A stretch of DNA of 64,000 nt, taken from positions 81,763 through 145,762 of the forward strand of contig VXMF01000008.1 of the NCBI GenBank assembly GCA_009841225.1. The letters are read 5' to 3'. This document shows, in pieces, positions 18,164 through 27,714 of this stretch; position 1 is the first letter of the stretch; the number at the start of each line of letters is the position of its first letter. Made by a program: the position numbers and the translations under genes. Below the pieces are notes generated by a model. It saw nothing but the letters and a program-made list of their open reading frames with translations, was not told where the DNA came from and did not search any database. The DNA comes from Terriglobia bacterium (GTDB lineage Bacteria; Acidobacteriota; Terriglobia; Bryobacterales; UBA6623).

Positions 18164-19609
18164 ATGAAGCTGATCGCTGTCTTCCTCGGATGCCTGCTGG
18201 CAGCAGGCGCCGCCGCCAGTCCGCCAAACATCGTCTACGTCATGGCGGACGATCTAGGCTACGGCCACCTCGGCTCCTACGGCCAAACCAAGATCAAGAC
18301 GCCAAACATCGATCGGCTGGCCGCCGAAGGGATGCGCTTCACTCAGGCCTACGCCGGATCGACCGTGTGCGCTCCATCGCGCAGCGTCTTGATGACGGGT
18401 CTGCATGGAGGACACACGTCGGTTAGGGGCAACCTCGGCGACGCCCACCTGCGGGACTCCGACATCACACTGGCGGAGGTCTTGAAGTCGGCGGGCTACG
18501 CCACCGGTGGCTACGGCAAGTGGGGTCTCGGCCTAGCGGGCAGTCCCGGGCATCCGCTGCGACAGGGCTTTGACGACTTCCTTGGGTACCTGCATCAGGT
18601 GCATGCACACTTCTTCTATCCGTTCTGGTTGACGCTCAACCACGGCCGGATGAACCTGCGCCAGAACGAGAACGGCGGCAGAGGGCAATATACGCACGAC
18701 GTCCTCTTCGAGCGTGCTCTCGAGTTCGTTCGCAACAGCCGCGACGGGCCCTTCTTCTGCTACCTGCCTGTGACGATCCCTCACGTCGAGCTGGCAGTTC
18801 CGGCCGATTCGCTCGAGGAGTACCTCGGCCAGTTCCCCGAAGTGGGCGGAGGGCAGGAACGCCGGATCGGCTATATCGTGTCGCCAAATCCTAGGGCGAC
18901 CTACGCAGCGATGGTCTCCCGCCTCGACCGCGACGTCGGCCGGATGCTGGACTTGCTTGAGAGCCTGGGTATCGACGAAGAGACCGTCGTGATCTTCAAT
19001 TCGGACAACGGCGCGCAATCTCGTTTCGACGTGAGCGAGGATTTCTTCGAAGCCTCGGGGGGCTTGCGCGGGTACAAGGGCTCGATGTACGAGGGCGGCC
19101 TGAGGATCCCTCAAATCGTCAGGTGGCCGGGACGCGTGGCAGCCGGGTCTGTCAGCGACCACGTGACCTACTTTCCGGACATGATGCCGACCTTTGCGGA
19201 ACTTGCCGGAGTCGACTCTCCTAGAACTGACGGAATCTCCATCGTCCCCACGTTGCTCGGGGACGCAACGCAACGCAGGCACGATTGGCTCTACTGGGAA
19301 GTCGTAGCTGGCGATGCCGAGCTACGGGCACAGGCGGCCCGCAACGGACGGTGGAAGTTCGTCCGCAGCCCTGTCGACGGCCCAGTGGAGCTCTACGATC
19401 TCGACAGGGACGAAGCTGAGACGACCGATCTGGCATCCGCCCACCCAGACCTGATCGAGGGCTTCGAGCGCTGGGCCAGAGAGGATCGAACGGAACCCCC
19501 GGCTCAGCCAGCACGGTCGTCGGTACGCTATACGGACTACGTCCAGCTGGCGCCCGGCGGGCCGGTCGACCGGGCTGAGCTGGGTACGCGGAACCGTCCG
19601 CGAGAGTGA
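18164..19609 (+). CDS. exported sulfatase
   Basis: Type I sulfatase of 481 residues. The signal peptide MKLIAVFLGCLLAAGAAA precedes PPNIVYVMADDLGYGHLG. The formylglycine motif is CAPSR with C69. Further family motifs are GYGKWGLG, NSDNGAQSRF and LYDLDRDEAETTDLA. A GTG nine bases upstream is an alternative start; neither has a strong ribosome binding site. It differs from the sulfatase at 7.5 kb in lacking the Gly/Pro/Arg insert. It follows the CoA-transferase by 210 bases on the same strand. The substrate is unknown, and no formylglycine-generating enzyme lies nearby. Confidence 0.92.
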   Translation: MKLIAVFLGCLLAAGAAASPPNIVYVMADDLGYGHLGSYGQTKIKTPNIDRLAAEGMRFTQAYAGSTVCAPSRSVLMTGLHGGHTSVRGNLGDAHLRDSDITLAEVLKSAGYATGGYGKWGLGLAGSPGHPLRQGFDDFLGYLHQVHAHFFYPFWLTLNHGRMNLRQNENGGRGQYTHDVLFERALEFVRNSRDGPFFCYLPVTIPHVELAVPADSLEEYLGQFPEVGGGQERRIGYIVSPNPRATYAAMVSRLDRDVGRMLDLLESLGIDEETVVIFNSDNGAQSRFDVSEDFFEASGGLRGYKGSMYEGGLRIPQIVRWPGRVAAGSVSDHVTYFPDMMPTFAELAGVDSPRTDGISIVPTLLGDATQRRHDWLYWEVVAGDAELRAQAARNGRWKFVRSPVDGPVELYDLDRDEAETTDLASAHPDLIEGFERWAREDRTEPPAQPARSSVRYTDYVQLAPGGPVDRAELGTRNRPRE

Positions 19610-19704
19610 GTCCGGTCCAGGGATGCTGAAACGCCCGATGTTGGACGCGAAGCCGTAGCAAAGCCGGACTCTCCTGCCGACGACAACTGCCACCAACCTT
19701 ACGA

Positions 19705-20220
19705 ATGCAGAATCCTGAGTCGAAGTTCGAGTGGGACGACGAGAAAAACCGCACCAACGTTAGAAGACACGGCATACGGTTCCAAGATGCAATACGAATC
19801 TTTGGTCACAATCCGCTCCTGTTGCGGTCTCCTCGCGGGGAAGAGGTTCGCTGGAAGGCGATCGAGCTGTTAGAGGGCAGCGCAATCGCCGTGATCTTCA
19901 CCGAGCGTGCAGGCCGAAATCGGATCATCTCGGCCCGACCTGCATCCCGCAGCGAAAGACGCTCTTATACTATGGGCAGGAGGAAAATTTATATGGGCCT
20001 AGAAGCACCCGAGCCGCCCTGGGACGAGTCAAAGCAAGTCCCAGATGAAGAAATCGATTTCAGCGATATCCCCGAAACCGAAGAGTGGGAGTGGAAGTAC
20101 GCCCGCCCAATGAGCCACCCCGAGGCGTTCTCAAAGGAACTGAGCGATGCGTACGATGCCGAATGGCGCGAGCGAAATCGTCAGAAGCTGGCTCAGCAAG
20201 AAGAGTCGAACAAGCCGTAA
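19705..20220 (+). CDS. BrnT-like toxin fused in frame to a BrnA-like tail lacking the RHH domain
   Basis: Chain of 171 residues. Residues 7-87 match BrnT ribonuclease-type toxins (KFEWDDEKNRTNVRRHGI at the start, RNRIISARPASRSERRSY at the end). No stop follows; the frame continues into QVPDEEIDFSDIPETEEW, which shares IDF-DIPE with the canonical BrnA encoded at 27179. The ribbon-helix-helix DNA-binding part is replaced by an unrelated charged helical tail. An internal ATG at 19993 sits 9 bases after AGGAGG and could yield a separate 75-residue antitoxin-like protein from the same frame. It may be a natural toxin-antitoxin fusion or a decayed module. Confidence 0.75.
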   Translation: MQNPESKFEWDDEKNRTNVRRHGIRFQDAIRIFGHNPLLLRSPRGEEVRWKAIELLEGSAIAVIFTERAGRNRIISARPASRSERRSYTMGRRKIYMGLEAPEPPWDESKQVPDEEIDFSDIPETEEWEWKYARPMSHPEAFSKELSDAYDAEWRERNRQKLAQQEESNKP

Positions 20221-20403
20221 CACCTCGGTTGAGGCCGAAGCACGGTTGACTGAACCCGTAGGTTCGGCGATCGAGGCTGGCTTGCGGCCCGGCCGGTTTC
20301 ACGGCAACGGGACCCATCCACTTCGCCCCCGGGGCGATCACGCGCACGGCGTCTACCAGAGCTGTTGCAGGACTCTGTTGAATCGTTGCGGGCCGAGCGC
20401 CCT

Positions 20404-20880
20404 TCAATCAAACACAATCTCGGCAACGTACAGGCTGGGAAGGACCTGATTCCAGCCATCAGGGATATCGTCGAATGGTAGCCTGAATGGCACTTCCCCA
20501 CCCGGTTGTAGACCCTGCGACGACCGCACGATCGTCGAGAGTACGCGGTGGAGTTCGATGCCGTATACGTCGAAGAAGACACAGTTCAGGCGGATGCTGC
20601 GCACTGGCCTGTCACCGATATTCCGGATCGTGCCGGTGATTTCGACCAGTGTCTGGCCAAGCGAGTTGTCTGTGGCCCCCATCTCTACATCGCTGAGGTC
20701 GAGGCTGGTGAGATAGTCGCGCGCCTCGTCTGTGAGCACAACCTGCTCGACCGGCAGATCCGAGCGCCCCTTCCACTCCAGATAGCCGAAGCCAGCTATT
20801 CCCAACAATAGTCCCAGCGCGACCAGTAGCATCATTGCCTTGGACCGCGGCGGCCTGTCTTGTTTGTCCGTTTCCAGCAC
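20404..20880 (-). CDS. membrane-anchored protein with FxLYD-like domain
   Basis: Protein of 158 residues with one N-terminal transmembrane helix (residues about 16-34, MMLLVALGLLLGIAGFGYL). A beta-rich outer domain resembles FxLYD/DUF3426-type modules (VEITGTIRNIGDRPVRSIRLN, then CVFFDVYGIEL). The function of such domains is unknown; they are often attached to envelope proteins. The start is a GTG. A CATAAT lies 7 bases upstream and there is no Shine-Dalgarno, so the message may be leaderless. Convergent with the BrnT-fusion gene. Confidence 0.6.
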   Translation of the reverse strand: MLETDKQDRPPRSKAMMLLVALGLLLGIAGFGYLEWKGRSDLPVEQVVLTDEARDYLTSLDLSDVEMGATDNSLGQTLVEITGTIRNIGDRPVRSIRLNCVFFDVYGIELHRVLSTIVRSSQGLQPGGEVPFRLPFDDIPDGWNQVLPSLYVAEIVFD

Positions 20881-20887
20881 CTATTCA

Positions 20888-20893
20888 ATTATG
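20888..20893 (-). promoter_or_regulatory. -10-like box immediately before a GTG start
   Basis: CATAAT on the minus strand is separated from the GTG at 20880 by only seven bases (TGAATAG). Transcription would start at or next to the start codon. The -35 region is weak. Confidence 0.35.
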
Positions 20894-21018
20894 GGATGGT
20901 TCGCTCCCGCTCAGCTGCGGTGGCCAGTTCGATAATGCTGGCACCGGCACCAGCGGCGTCGCCGCCAGGCGAACCGCCGTAATCTTGTCGAACCGAGTCC
21001 CTTCGCGACAGCCGGAGC

Positions 21019-22992
21019 TCATCGCGCAATCCATTCCAGGATGCTAGAGGCCAGCGGAACCTCTGCCGGGACCGACAGGTCGCCAAGTCTCCCGCCTGCC
21101 TCAAATGCCGCCTCGAACCAGGGCATCGGAAACGCGGAATGCGCATTGTGCAGCAACAGCCGGGCATGCTCCGAAGTCAGTGCAGCCGCGGCGCGGAAGT
21201 CACCTGCGCGGCGCAGTCCTGGAATGAACAAGCCCTCTGCATAGGCGGCGTCGTTCGCCGCGTCGAAGTTGTCCAAGTCCGCCACGACCGCTCCTATCCC
21301 ACTATCCAGCGAAACCGCTAGGAGCGCCCAGAGGCCCGCGCGCCCGGAGGCGACCAGACTGATGGAGTCGGAACCAGTGTGGCTGCGCAGGAAGGCGGCA
21401 GCGGTCAGGATGTCCTGCACGCGGTTGGCATCATCGCTGCGGTTGAACACGTGATAGTACCGTTCGGCATTCCGGCCGACCGCCGCGATATCCCGCACCG
21501 CCGCTGCCGACCCCGTCTGGAACGCATCGATCAACAGCACCGGCGCATCACCCCGTGCCAACGCTTGGCCGACCCCGGAGTGCGCGGCGGCTTCGGCGCC
21601 ATCGGCATGGATGAACAGAACCGGAGGGCCCTTGCGCGAATCAGCATTCACGAACCGCGCGGGGATGCGGTCGCCAACGCCGCTCCGTCCGATCGCGAAC
21701 TCGGCACCGCCGATCGCCTTCGCTTCTACAGTCCCGGGCGAAGGCACTTCGGCGAGCAGTGCCAAGCCGAGGCGCTTCTTGAACGCCAACCGCGCACTCG
21801 CTAAGGACGCTGCGTCGTCTATCGCCAGCGCTAGCGTGTCAGCCTCGGCCGCCGCGATCCGCTGGCGCACCAGTTCCTCATGGCTGACCGCGCCTTCTGG
21901 CAGGGGCCGGCCCCAGAGATAAAGCAGAGCACTGAGCTGGTCGGGACGCGATGCGCGTTCCGCGAAATGCGCGCTCTCGCTGTCTCCCAAGATACGTTTG
22001 CCGAAGAACTCGTAGACCGCCTCGCGGCTGTCTTGGTGATAGTTGTGCGGCGAGTCGAACTGCCGCCATTCAACGTTGGACTTCGCATCGAGGAGGGCGT
22101 AGATGCGCTGCACGGCGGGAAATTCGCGTTTGGGCACGTTTACCGTCCAGTCGCCGGTGGCCGACACCAGCAACTGCGGCTTGGGCGCGAATGCGGCGGA
22201 GATCTCGACATTGTTGGTGTCGATTCGCAGCAGCGGCGCATTCTCGCAGCGCGAGCCGCCCTGCATTTGGAACGAAACCATGTTCACCGGCGCGGAATAG
22301 CCGATGCGGTCATCGACGGCCGCCAGCAGGAACGCCTGCGTGCCGCCGCCGGATGCCCCGGTCACGCCGAGCCGGCTGGAATCCACACCGGGCAGCGACA
22401 CCAAGTAGTCCACTACGCGGATGCTGTTCCACAACTGCAGGCCAAGTGAACCGAACAGCCACAGTTCCTCGCGCGGACCGGCAAACCCGTGCGGCGTTTG
22501 CATCGTGTCATTCCACCCAACCATGTCGTACGCGAACACCACGTAGCCCTGCCGGGCCAGGCTGATCGCACGTCCCGGCACTGAGTTGAGCTCCGAGTTC
22601 TCGAAGCGGCCGTAGCGCCAGTGCCCGTGAGGCGATACCACTGCCGGGAAAGGGCCGCTCTGGCCGATTGGCCGGTAGAGGTTTCCGCCGAGGTAGTAGC
22701 CGGGGTAGGTCTGCAGCAGCACGCTCGCCACGGAATAGTCTTCGTGTTCGATCACCGTCCCGACCAGTGGGTCGAGCGGCGCCTTGTCGGGCATCGGCAG
22801 CAACCCCGCGGAGAAGAGCACCTGCTTGCGCAAGAAGGCCGAACGCTGCTTCCATTCCTCAGCCGTGTAGTCCGGCAGCGAGTACGCCATGTCCGTGTGC
22901 CGGATCGAGGTGTTGCGCGCATCGCTGTCAGGTATCTCGGCGACAGCGGCGCTGGCAACCAGCAGGACAGGGAAGAGGATTGCAGCTCTCAT
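21019..22992 (-). CDS. exported acetyl-xylan-esterase-like alpha/beta hydrolase, two-domain
   Basis: Exported hydrolase of 657 residues; the ATG at 22992 begins a signal peptide (MRAAILFPVLLVASAAVA), and the open frame upstream is discarded. The N-terminal half is an acetyl-xylan-esterase/peptidase-like fold with nucleophile S214 in GVTGASGGGTQAF and the conserved VVSPHGHWRYG near 118-128. The C-terminal half repeats the hydrolase plan (VLFIHADGAEAAAH, ISLVASGRAGLWALL), but the nucleophile elbow reads SGRAG, with Ala where Ser is expected, so it is probably a non-catalytic domain. It likely deacylates polysaccharide or other esters in the periplasm. Confidence 0.82.
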   Translation of the reverse strand: MRAAILFPVLLVASAAVAEIPDSDARNTSIRHTDMAYSLPDYTAEEWKQRSAFLRKQVLFSAGLLPMPDKAPLDPLVGTVIEHEDYSVASVLLQTYPGYYLGGNLYRPIGQSGPFPAVVSPHGHWRYGRFENSELNSVPGRAISLARQGYVVFAYDMVGWNDTMQTPHGFAGPREELWLFGSLGLQLWNSIRVVDYLVSLPGVDSSRLGVTGASGGGTQAFLLAAVDDRIGYSAPVNMVSFQMQGGSRCENAPLLRIDTNNVEISAAFAPKPQLLVSATGDWTVNVPKREFPAVQRIYALLDAKSNVEWRQFDSPHNYHQDSREAVYEFFGKRILGDSESAHFAERASRPDQLSALLYLWGRPLPEGAVSHEELVRQRIAAAEADTLALAIDDAASLASARLAFKKRLGLALLAEVPSPGTVEAKAIGGAEFAIGRSGVGDRIPARFVNADSRKGPPVLFIHADGAEAAAHSGVGQALARGDAPVLLIDAFQTGSAAAVRDIAAVGRNAERYYHVFNRSDDANRVQDILTAAAFLRSHTGSDSISLVASGRAGLWALLAVSLDSGIGAVVADLDNFDAANDAAYAEGLFIPGLRRAGDFRAAAALTSEHARLLLHNAHSAFPMPWFEAAFEAGGRLGDLSVPAEVPLASSILEWIAR

Positions 22993-23110
22993 GGTGATCA
23001 CAGAGGCAAGGCTAGCAGTCCGACGCACAGGTTTGCGACGCAGACTACCCGCGAGCCACCCCCCTTCCCACGAAATGGACCGCGGTGGCGGTGGCGAGCT
23101 CGCCCCCGCA

Positions 23111-23536
23111 TTAACGGATCCAGTGTTTTTCGTGACATCTCTCGCACGCGTCGATGAGCAGGTTGCCGGCCTCTCCGATGGCCTCCGGGTCACGCGCCCT
23201 GGCCGCCTTCAGAGCGGCCTCGCCTGCCTCGGCCAAGGCGCGCGAGGTCGCGGCCCAGACATCCGAGTCCTTGGCCCGCCCGTCGCGCATGAGCAGAGTG
23301 CCGGACTCAGCCAAGAGCACGGCGCTGTTGCGAACCTCGGCCCAACCGGAGTCGTCTTGGGGCACGTTGCGCGGCACGTCGAACAATTTGGTGGACGCGG
23401 GGATCACCATCGCCTGCATCAGTTCGGTGATCGTGGCTTCCGGCGGGGGCTCCGCCTCTTGAGGGGACACAACTCCCACCAGCCAAAGCGCGACGACGAT
23501 ACCGAGGCCCCACCCGACTGCTGCTCGCCGCTTCAA
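23111..23536 (-). CDS. c'-type (class II) cytochrome c
   Basis: Exported protein of 141 residues with a signal peptide (residues 1-25) and a single heme motif CERCH eight residues from the C-terminus (DACERCHEKHWIR). Placement of the heme at the C-terminal end of a predicted helical bundle is typical of class II cytochromes. Start TTG with AGGGAG about 8 bases upstream. Probable periplasmic electron carrier; the partner is unknown. Divergent from maeB. Confidence 0.8.
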   Translation of the reverse strand: MKRRAAVGWGLGIVVALWLVGVVSPQEAEPPPEATITELMQAMVIPASTKLFDVPRNVPQDDSGWAEVRNSAVLLAESGTLLMRDGRAKDSDVWAATSRALAEAGEAALKAARARDPEAIGEAGNLLIDACERCHEKHWIR

Positions 23537-23692
23537 TACCTAACTCCCTTTCGCGCAAGGATTGTACCGCCCAATAGCGGAACTTGCGACAATCGACCTA
23601 AAGGTGCTCCAAGGCGCAAGGGCTTGATCGCAACGGCGGCGCGACCACGCGCCCGCCGTGCCGCCCTCCGACCGAAACACGGACCGTCCCAC

Positions 23693-25972
23693 ATGAAAAT
23701 CCAGCAGAGGTCAGCTCTCCATTACCATAGCCACCCGCGACCGGGCAAGATCTCGATCGCTCCGACCAAGCCCTCTGATACGCAGATCGACCTCAGCCTG
23801 GCCTACTCGCCCGGCGTCGCCGAGGCCTGCCTGGAGATCGTGCGTGACCCGCGACTGGCGGGGCGCTACACGTCGCGTTCGAACCTAGTCGCTGTCGTCT
23901 CCAACGGTTCGGCCGTGCTCGGCCTCGGCAATATCGGGCCGCTCGCAGGCAAGCCCGTGATGGAAGGCAAGGCAGTCCTGTTCAAGCGGTTCGCCGACAT
24001 CGACGTATTCGATCTCGAGCTCAACACAGCCGATCCGGACGAGATCATCAGGGTCGTCGAACTGCTGGAGCCGACGTTCGGCGGCATCAATCTGGAAGAC
24101 ATCAAGGCACCTGAGTGCTTCCATGTAGAGGAGGAGCTGCGCAAGCGCGTCAGCATTCCGGTCTTTCACGACGACCAGCACGGCACGGCTATCATCAGCG
24201 GCGCCGCGCTGATCAACGCCGCCGAGATCGCCGGCAAGGATCTGCGCTCCCTGCGGGTGGTCATCAACGGCGCCGGAGCGAGCGGCATCGCATGCGCTGA
24301 CCTCTACCTGAAGCTGGGCGTAGACCCCTCCAATCTGTTGCTGTTGGACTCGCGCGGCGTGATCCATACCGATCGCGTCGACGGCATGAATCGCTTCAAG
24401 GAGCGCTTCGCGGCGGACACGGAACTGCGCACGCTCGAGGAAGCGACCAAAGGAGCGGACGTGTTTGTCGGGCTCTCCAAGCCGGACGTGCTCACGACCG
24501 AGATGCTGCTCTCAATGGCGGACAGCCCCATCGTATTCGCGCTCGCAAACCCCGACCCGGAGATCGAGTACGGCCTGGCAACGGCAACGCGCAAGGACGC
24601 CATCATCGCCACCGGACGCTCGGACCATCCGAACCAAGTCAACAACGTGCTCTGCTTCCCGTCATTGTTCCGCGGCGCATTGGATGTCGAGGCCACGAGC
24701 ATCAACCCCGAGATGGAGCTGGCGGCCGTGCGGGCGCTGGCGGACCTAGCTAAGGATCCGGTGCCGGACTCGGTGCGCCGGATCTACACCAGCGAGCAAC
24801 TCGGGTTCGGCCCGCAATACATCATTCCCAAACCGTTCGATCCGCGCGTGACTCCCGAGGTGGCCAGCAAAGTCGCCGAAGTGGCGATCAGCAGCGGGGC
24901 CGCTACCAAGAGGATCGAATTGGAAGACTACCGCCAAGCCCTGACGGTGCGGCTCGACAGCAGCCAGGAAGTGTTCCAAATGATCTTGGACCGCGCCAAG
25001 GAGGACCCGCGCAGGCTCGTGATGCCGGAGGGCGATCACGAGAAGATCCTGCGCGCGGCGTTCGTCCTGAACCAAGAGCGCATCGCTAGGCCAGTGCTGC
25101 TGGGCGACCCGGAGCAGATTCGCCGCAAGTCAGAGGAGCTGATGCTGCCGACAGATGGCTGGGAGATCGTCGAACCGCAGCACTCTCCCCGTTTGGAACA
25201 GTACGCCGAGGATCTGTTCAGGCTCAGGCAGCGCAAGGGCTGCACCTACGAGGACGCCCACGAAATGCTGCGTGACCGGATCGCATTCGCCTGCATGATG
25301 GTGCGGTCCGGCGACGCCGACGGAGTGGTGGCTGGCATCACGCGCCACTACCCGGAGACTCTGCGCACCGTGCTGCGGATCATCGACCGGCGGAGCGGCG
25401 TCCGCAAGGTGTCCGGCCTTTACATGATGATCCGCCAGCGCAAGATCTACCTGTTGGCCGATACAACGGTCAATATCGATCCCAGCCCCGAGGACCTCGC
25501 TGAGATCGCGATGCTGGCCGCGCGGCGGGCACGTCGCCTGGGCATCGTGCCCCATGTGGCACTCTTGTCGTTTTCCAACTTCGGATCGGCGAGGAATCCC
25601 GACTCGGAGCGGGTCACGCAGGCGGCCGAAATCTGCTCAAGGCTGGATCCCGGCATGATCGTGGACGGTGAGATGCAGGCCGATACTGCACTCGATCCTG
25701 ATATTTCGGAGGAATTCTTCCCGTTCTCCAAGCTCCAGAGCGAGGCAAACGTGCTGATCTTCCCGAACCTAGCCGCGGCGAATATCGCCTACAAACTGCT
25801 TCGGCAGTTTGCGGGCGCGCGTTCGGTCGGGCCAATCCTGATGGGCATGGCCAAGCCGGTGGCGGTGCTACAGAAGGGCTTCAACGTAGAGGAAGTGATC
25901 ACCATGTCAGCCGTGGCGGTTCACGACGCACAGGAGGGTCTTGCGGCCCACTCAGCCGTCGCTGCGGATTGA
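23693..25972 (+). CDS. maeB: NADP-dependent malic enzyme with C-terminal phosphotransacetylase-like domain
   Basis: Oxidative decarboxylation of malate to pyruvate, supplying NADPH. The chain is 759 residues, the same length as E. coli MaeB. Residues 1 to about 430 are the malic enzyme part ([27 protein letters not shown], nucleotide fold [14 protein letters not shown]). The remainder is a phosphotransacetylase-like regulatory domain ([41 protein letters not shown]). The reading frame is open far upstream, but the family N-terminus begins at the ATG at 23693. Cytoplasmic housekeeping enzyme. Confidence 0.96.
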   Translation: MKIQQRSALHYHSHPRPGKISIAPTKPSDTQIDLSLAYSPGVAEACLEIVRDPRLAGRYTSRSNLVAVVSNGSAVLGLGNIGPLAGKPVMEGKAVLFKRFADIDVFDLELNTADPDEIIRVVELLEPTFGGINLEDIKAPECFHVEEELRKRVSIPVFHDDQHGTAIISGAALINAAEIAGKDLRSLRVVINGAGASGIACADLYLKLGVDPSNLLLLDSRGVIHTDRVDGMNRFKERFAADTELRTLEEATKGADVFVGLSKPDVLTTEMLLSMADSPIVFALANPDPEIEYGLATATRKDAIIATGRSDHPNQVNNVLCFPSLFRGALDVEATSINPEMELAAVRALADLAKDPVPDSVRRIYTSEQLGFGPQYIIPKPFDPRVTPEVASKVAEVAISSGAATKRIELEDYRQALTVRLDSSQEVFQMILDRAKEDPRRLVMPEGDHEKILRAAFVLNQERIARPVLLGDPEQIRRKSEELMLPTDGWEIVEPQHSPRLEQYAEDLFRLRQRKGCTYEDAHEMLRDRIAFACMMVRSGDADGVVAGITRHYPETLRTVLRIIDRRSGVRKVSGLYMMIRQRKIYLLADTTVNIDPSPEDLAEIAMLAARRARRLGIVPHVALLSFSNFGSARNPDSERVTQAAEICSRLDPGMIVDGEMQADTALDPDISEEFFPFSKLQSEANVLIFPNLAAANIAYKLLRQFAGARSVGPILMGMAKPVAVLQKGFNVEEVITMSAVAVHDAQEGLAAHSAVAAD

Positions 25973-26083
25973 TTGCCGAGCGCACCTGTTGCGGCGAGAG
26001 CCGCTGGCGAACTCGCGCCGGAGGGCGGGGTGACTCACGCGTGGTACGGCGCTTGGCGCTGCGATCCCTGCAGCGCACCTGAC

Positions 26084-26749
26084 CTATCGACCGACCAACT
26101 CATAGATGCGTGCGTTCCACTCTTCGAGAGCCGAGGGAAGATCCGCGGGCTCTGCCACCACATGCACCGTCATGCCCGCCGCTCGGGCCGCTTGGACGCC
26201 AGCAGAGGAGTCTTCAAATACCAGGCAGTCCCCGGGATCGGAAATGTCGCAAGCTGCCTGTAATTTCTCGAACGCCAGCAAGTAGGGCAGAGGATCGGGC
26301 TTGAGCCGCTCCACGTGCTCTCCGCAGATTACGAAGCGCATGCGATCCGCGATGCCCTGCCGTTCTAGGATCGGCACCACGTCGGGAATTGCGCTGGACG
26401 AGACTACTCCGAGCGGCACACGCTCGCTGTTGTCGCGAATCCAAGCCGCCACGCTGGGATGAGGCACGAGTTCTTGCAAGGCGCGCCGCCTGTATACGGA
26501 GTGCTTGCGCTCGCGTCCGGATTGGATCGCCTCGGGCGTCCGCGGCCTCCCGGCCAAGTCTAGGAAGAATTCGCAGGCGCGCGTGTCGCTGATGCCGACA
26601 AGGCTGCGCTTGTAGTCCTCCCAACCCACTGTCACGCCCCACGGCTCGACCGCTTCCAGCCACGCTTCGTGATGCAGGTACTCGCTGTCGAACAGCGTGC
26701 CGTCAAAGTCGAACAGCACCGCTCGGATTGGTGAGCAAGGGTCTCTCAA
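26084..26749 (-). CDS. HAD-superfamily hydrolase, beta-phosphoglucomutase-like
   Basis: Protein of 221 residues with the HAD motifs: I DFDGTLFDSEY (catalytic Asp pair 14 and 16), II VVSSSAIPD, III with K in ERLKPDPLPYLLAFEKL, IV CLVFEDSSAGVQAARAAGM. The cap between motif I and II is the small helical type of phosphoglucomutase and phosphoglycolate phosphatase relatives. The start used is a TTG; a GTG ten codons later is possible. The substrate cannot be assigned. It is convergent with maeB. Confidence 0.87.
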   Translation of the reverse strand: MRDPCSPIRAVLFDFDGTLFDSEYLHHEAWLEAVEPWGVTVGWEDYKRSLVGISDTRACEFFLDLAGRPRTPEAIQSGRERKHSVYRRRALQELVPHPSVAAWIRDNSERVPLGVVSSSAIPDVVPILERQGIADRMRFVICGEHVERLKPDPLPYLLAFEKLQAACDISDPGDCLVFEDSSAGVQAARAAGMTVHVVAEPADLPSALEEWNARIYELVGR

Positions 26750-27178
26750 GTTCCAGTCTAGCGACGTGCCGGTGCGTGGGAATCATGTCCCTCGGAACGT
26801 CATCGGGTTGGCTCGGGCGAGGACAGCATGCGTCAGGATCTTCTCCAACGCTCTGATGGACGTTGAGCGACGATGCCTTCGCCCCGAACAGCCACGCAGC
26901 CCAGCGCTGCCGTCAACATCGAAGCGTTGCGACCTGCGACTGCCGCAGCTGTTGCTGCTGGGCACTTGGTCGACGCTATCCGGCTGCCGCACGCCTTGGG
27001 CGCGCGGCATCACGATGCGAGCCCGGTCGGCATCGGGCCTTGCGGCAGTCCGTGCGATTCGACACATGGGCAGCTTCTGCTCGGTCCCCTGCCCGGATAT
27101 GCCGTGCCGGTTCTCGCGTCATTTCTGCACTCACTGAAGGAGCGCTTCGAATCTGTGCGTGAGTAGGGTCGGGACGCT
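26750..27178. other. intergenic region, possibly with a small ORF
   Basis: A plus-strand frame at 26873-27166 (97 codons) ends LLLGPLPGYAVPVLASFLHSLKERFESVRE, whose second half has the composition of real protein. It has no Shine-Dalgarno and no family is recognised. It could be a short gene or the remnant of a longer one. Nothing else is visible. Confidence 0.25.
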
Positions 27179-27436
27179 TCATCCAGAGTCCCGGTGCGCC
27201 TTCACATAGCTTTCGAGGACGCGGTTAATCCGCGTCTGGTATCCCTTGCCCGATGCCCTGAAATACTCGAGCACCGACCTCTTGACACGCATCGTGATCT
27301 GTTCCGTGCGGTCGGGTTCAACCAACTCGGCCTCGCGCCAGAAGGTTTCGTCCAGTTCGGGAATGTCGCCGAAGTCGATACTCTTGTCCTGCGTGGCCGC
27401 GATCTGGCCGGGCGTGAGGGGCTTACTGGATTTCAT
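27179..27436 (-). CDS. brnA: BrnA antitoxin
   Basis: Antitoxin of 85 residues starting MKSSKPLTPGQIAATQDKSI. The toxin-binding strip IDFGDIPELDETFW is followed by a ribbon-helix-helix DNA-binding domain (QITMRVKRSVLEYFRASGKG, then YQTRINRVLESYVKAH). It neutralises BrnT and represses the operon. The ATG lies 7 bases after AGAGGT inside the end of brnT (14-base overlap), the normal arrangement; an open frame further upstream is only the brnT region read in another frame. Confidence 0.92.
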   Translation of the reverse strand: MKSSKPLTPGQIAATQDKSIDFGDIPELDETFWREAELVEPDRTEQITMRVKRSVLEYFRASGKGYQTRINRVLESYVKAHRDSG

Positions 27437-27698
27437 CACGGCACCTCTGCCTTTCCTTGCGAGATGCGGGACGGGCCGAAATGAGACGGATGCGCCCTTC
27501 TCGTCGGGTATAGGCAATCACGATCAGCGCTTCGTGTCCCACTTGTCCAATGCTGACAAAACGATCCTCGCCATAGTCCTTGCGCCGATCGCGCGAAGTT
27601 AGCAGAGGCCAGTCGAAAACGCGTTTCGCTATCTCGAAGCTGACGCCATGCTTTCGGATGTTGGCCTGGTTCTTGGTTTCGTCCCATCCGAACTCCAT
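27423..27698 (-). CDS. brnT: BrnT ribonuclease toxin
   Basis: Toxin of 91 residues of the RelE-like BrnT family, which cleaves RNA and inhibits translation. The conserved start (FGWDETKNQANIRKHGVSF) and end (RIRLISARPASRKERQRCRDE) agree with characterised members. Followed by an overlapping brnA. The BrnT domain in the fusion at 19705 shows the same two motifs, so the window contains one intact and one fused copy. Confidence 0.92.
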   Translation of the reverse strand: MEFGWDETKNQANIRKHGVSFEIAKRVFDWPLLTSRDRRKDYGEDRFVSIGQVGHEALIVIAYTRREGRIRLISARPASRKERQRCRDEIQ

Positions 27699-27702
27699 AG
27701 CT

Positions 27703-27714
27703 ATGCATGTACAT
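27703..27714. promoter_or_regulatory. palindromes just upstream of brnT, candidate BrnA operator
   Basis: ATGCATGTACAT comprises two interlocking palindromes (ATGCAT and ATGTACAT) starting five bases upstream of the brnT ATG. Autorepression by BrnA is known for the family; that this is the site is inference. Confidence 0.35.

Noticed and set aside
22889..23692. N-terminal extension of MaeB
   Set aside because: Covers the opposite-strand cytochrome gene; MaeB from 23693 has exactly the family length.
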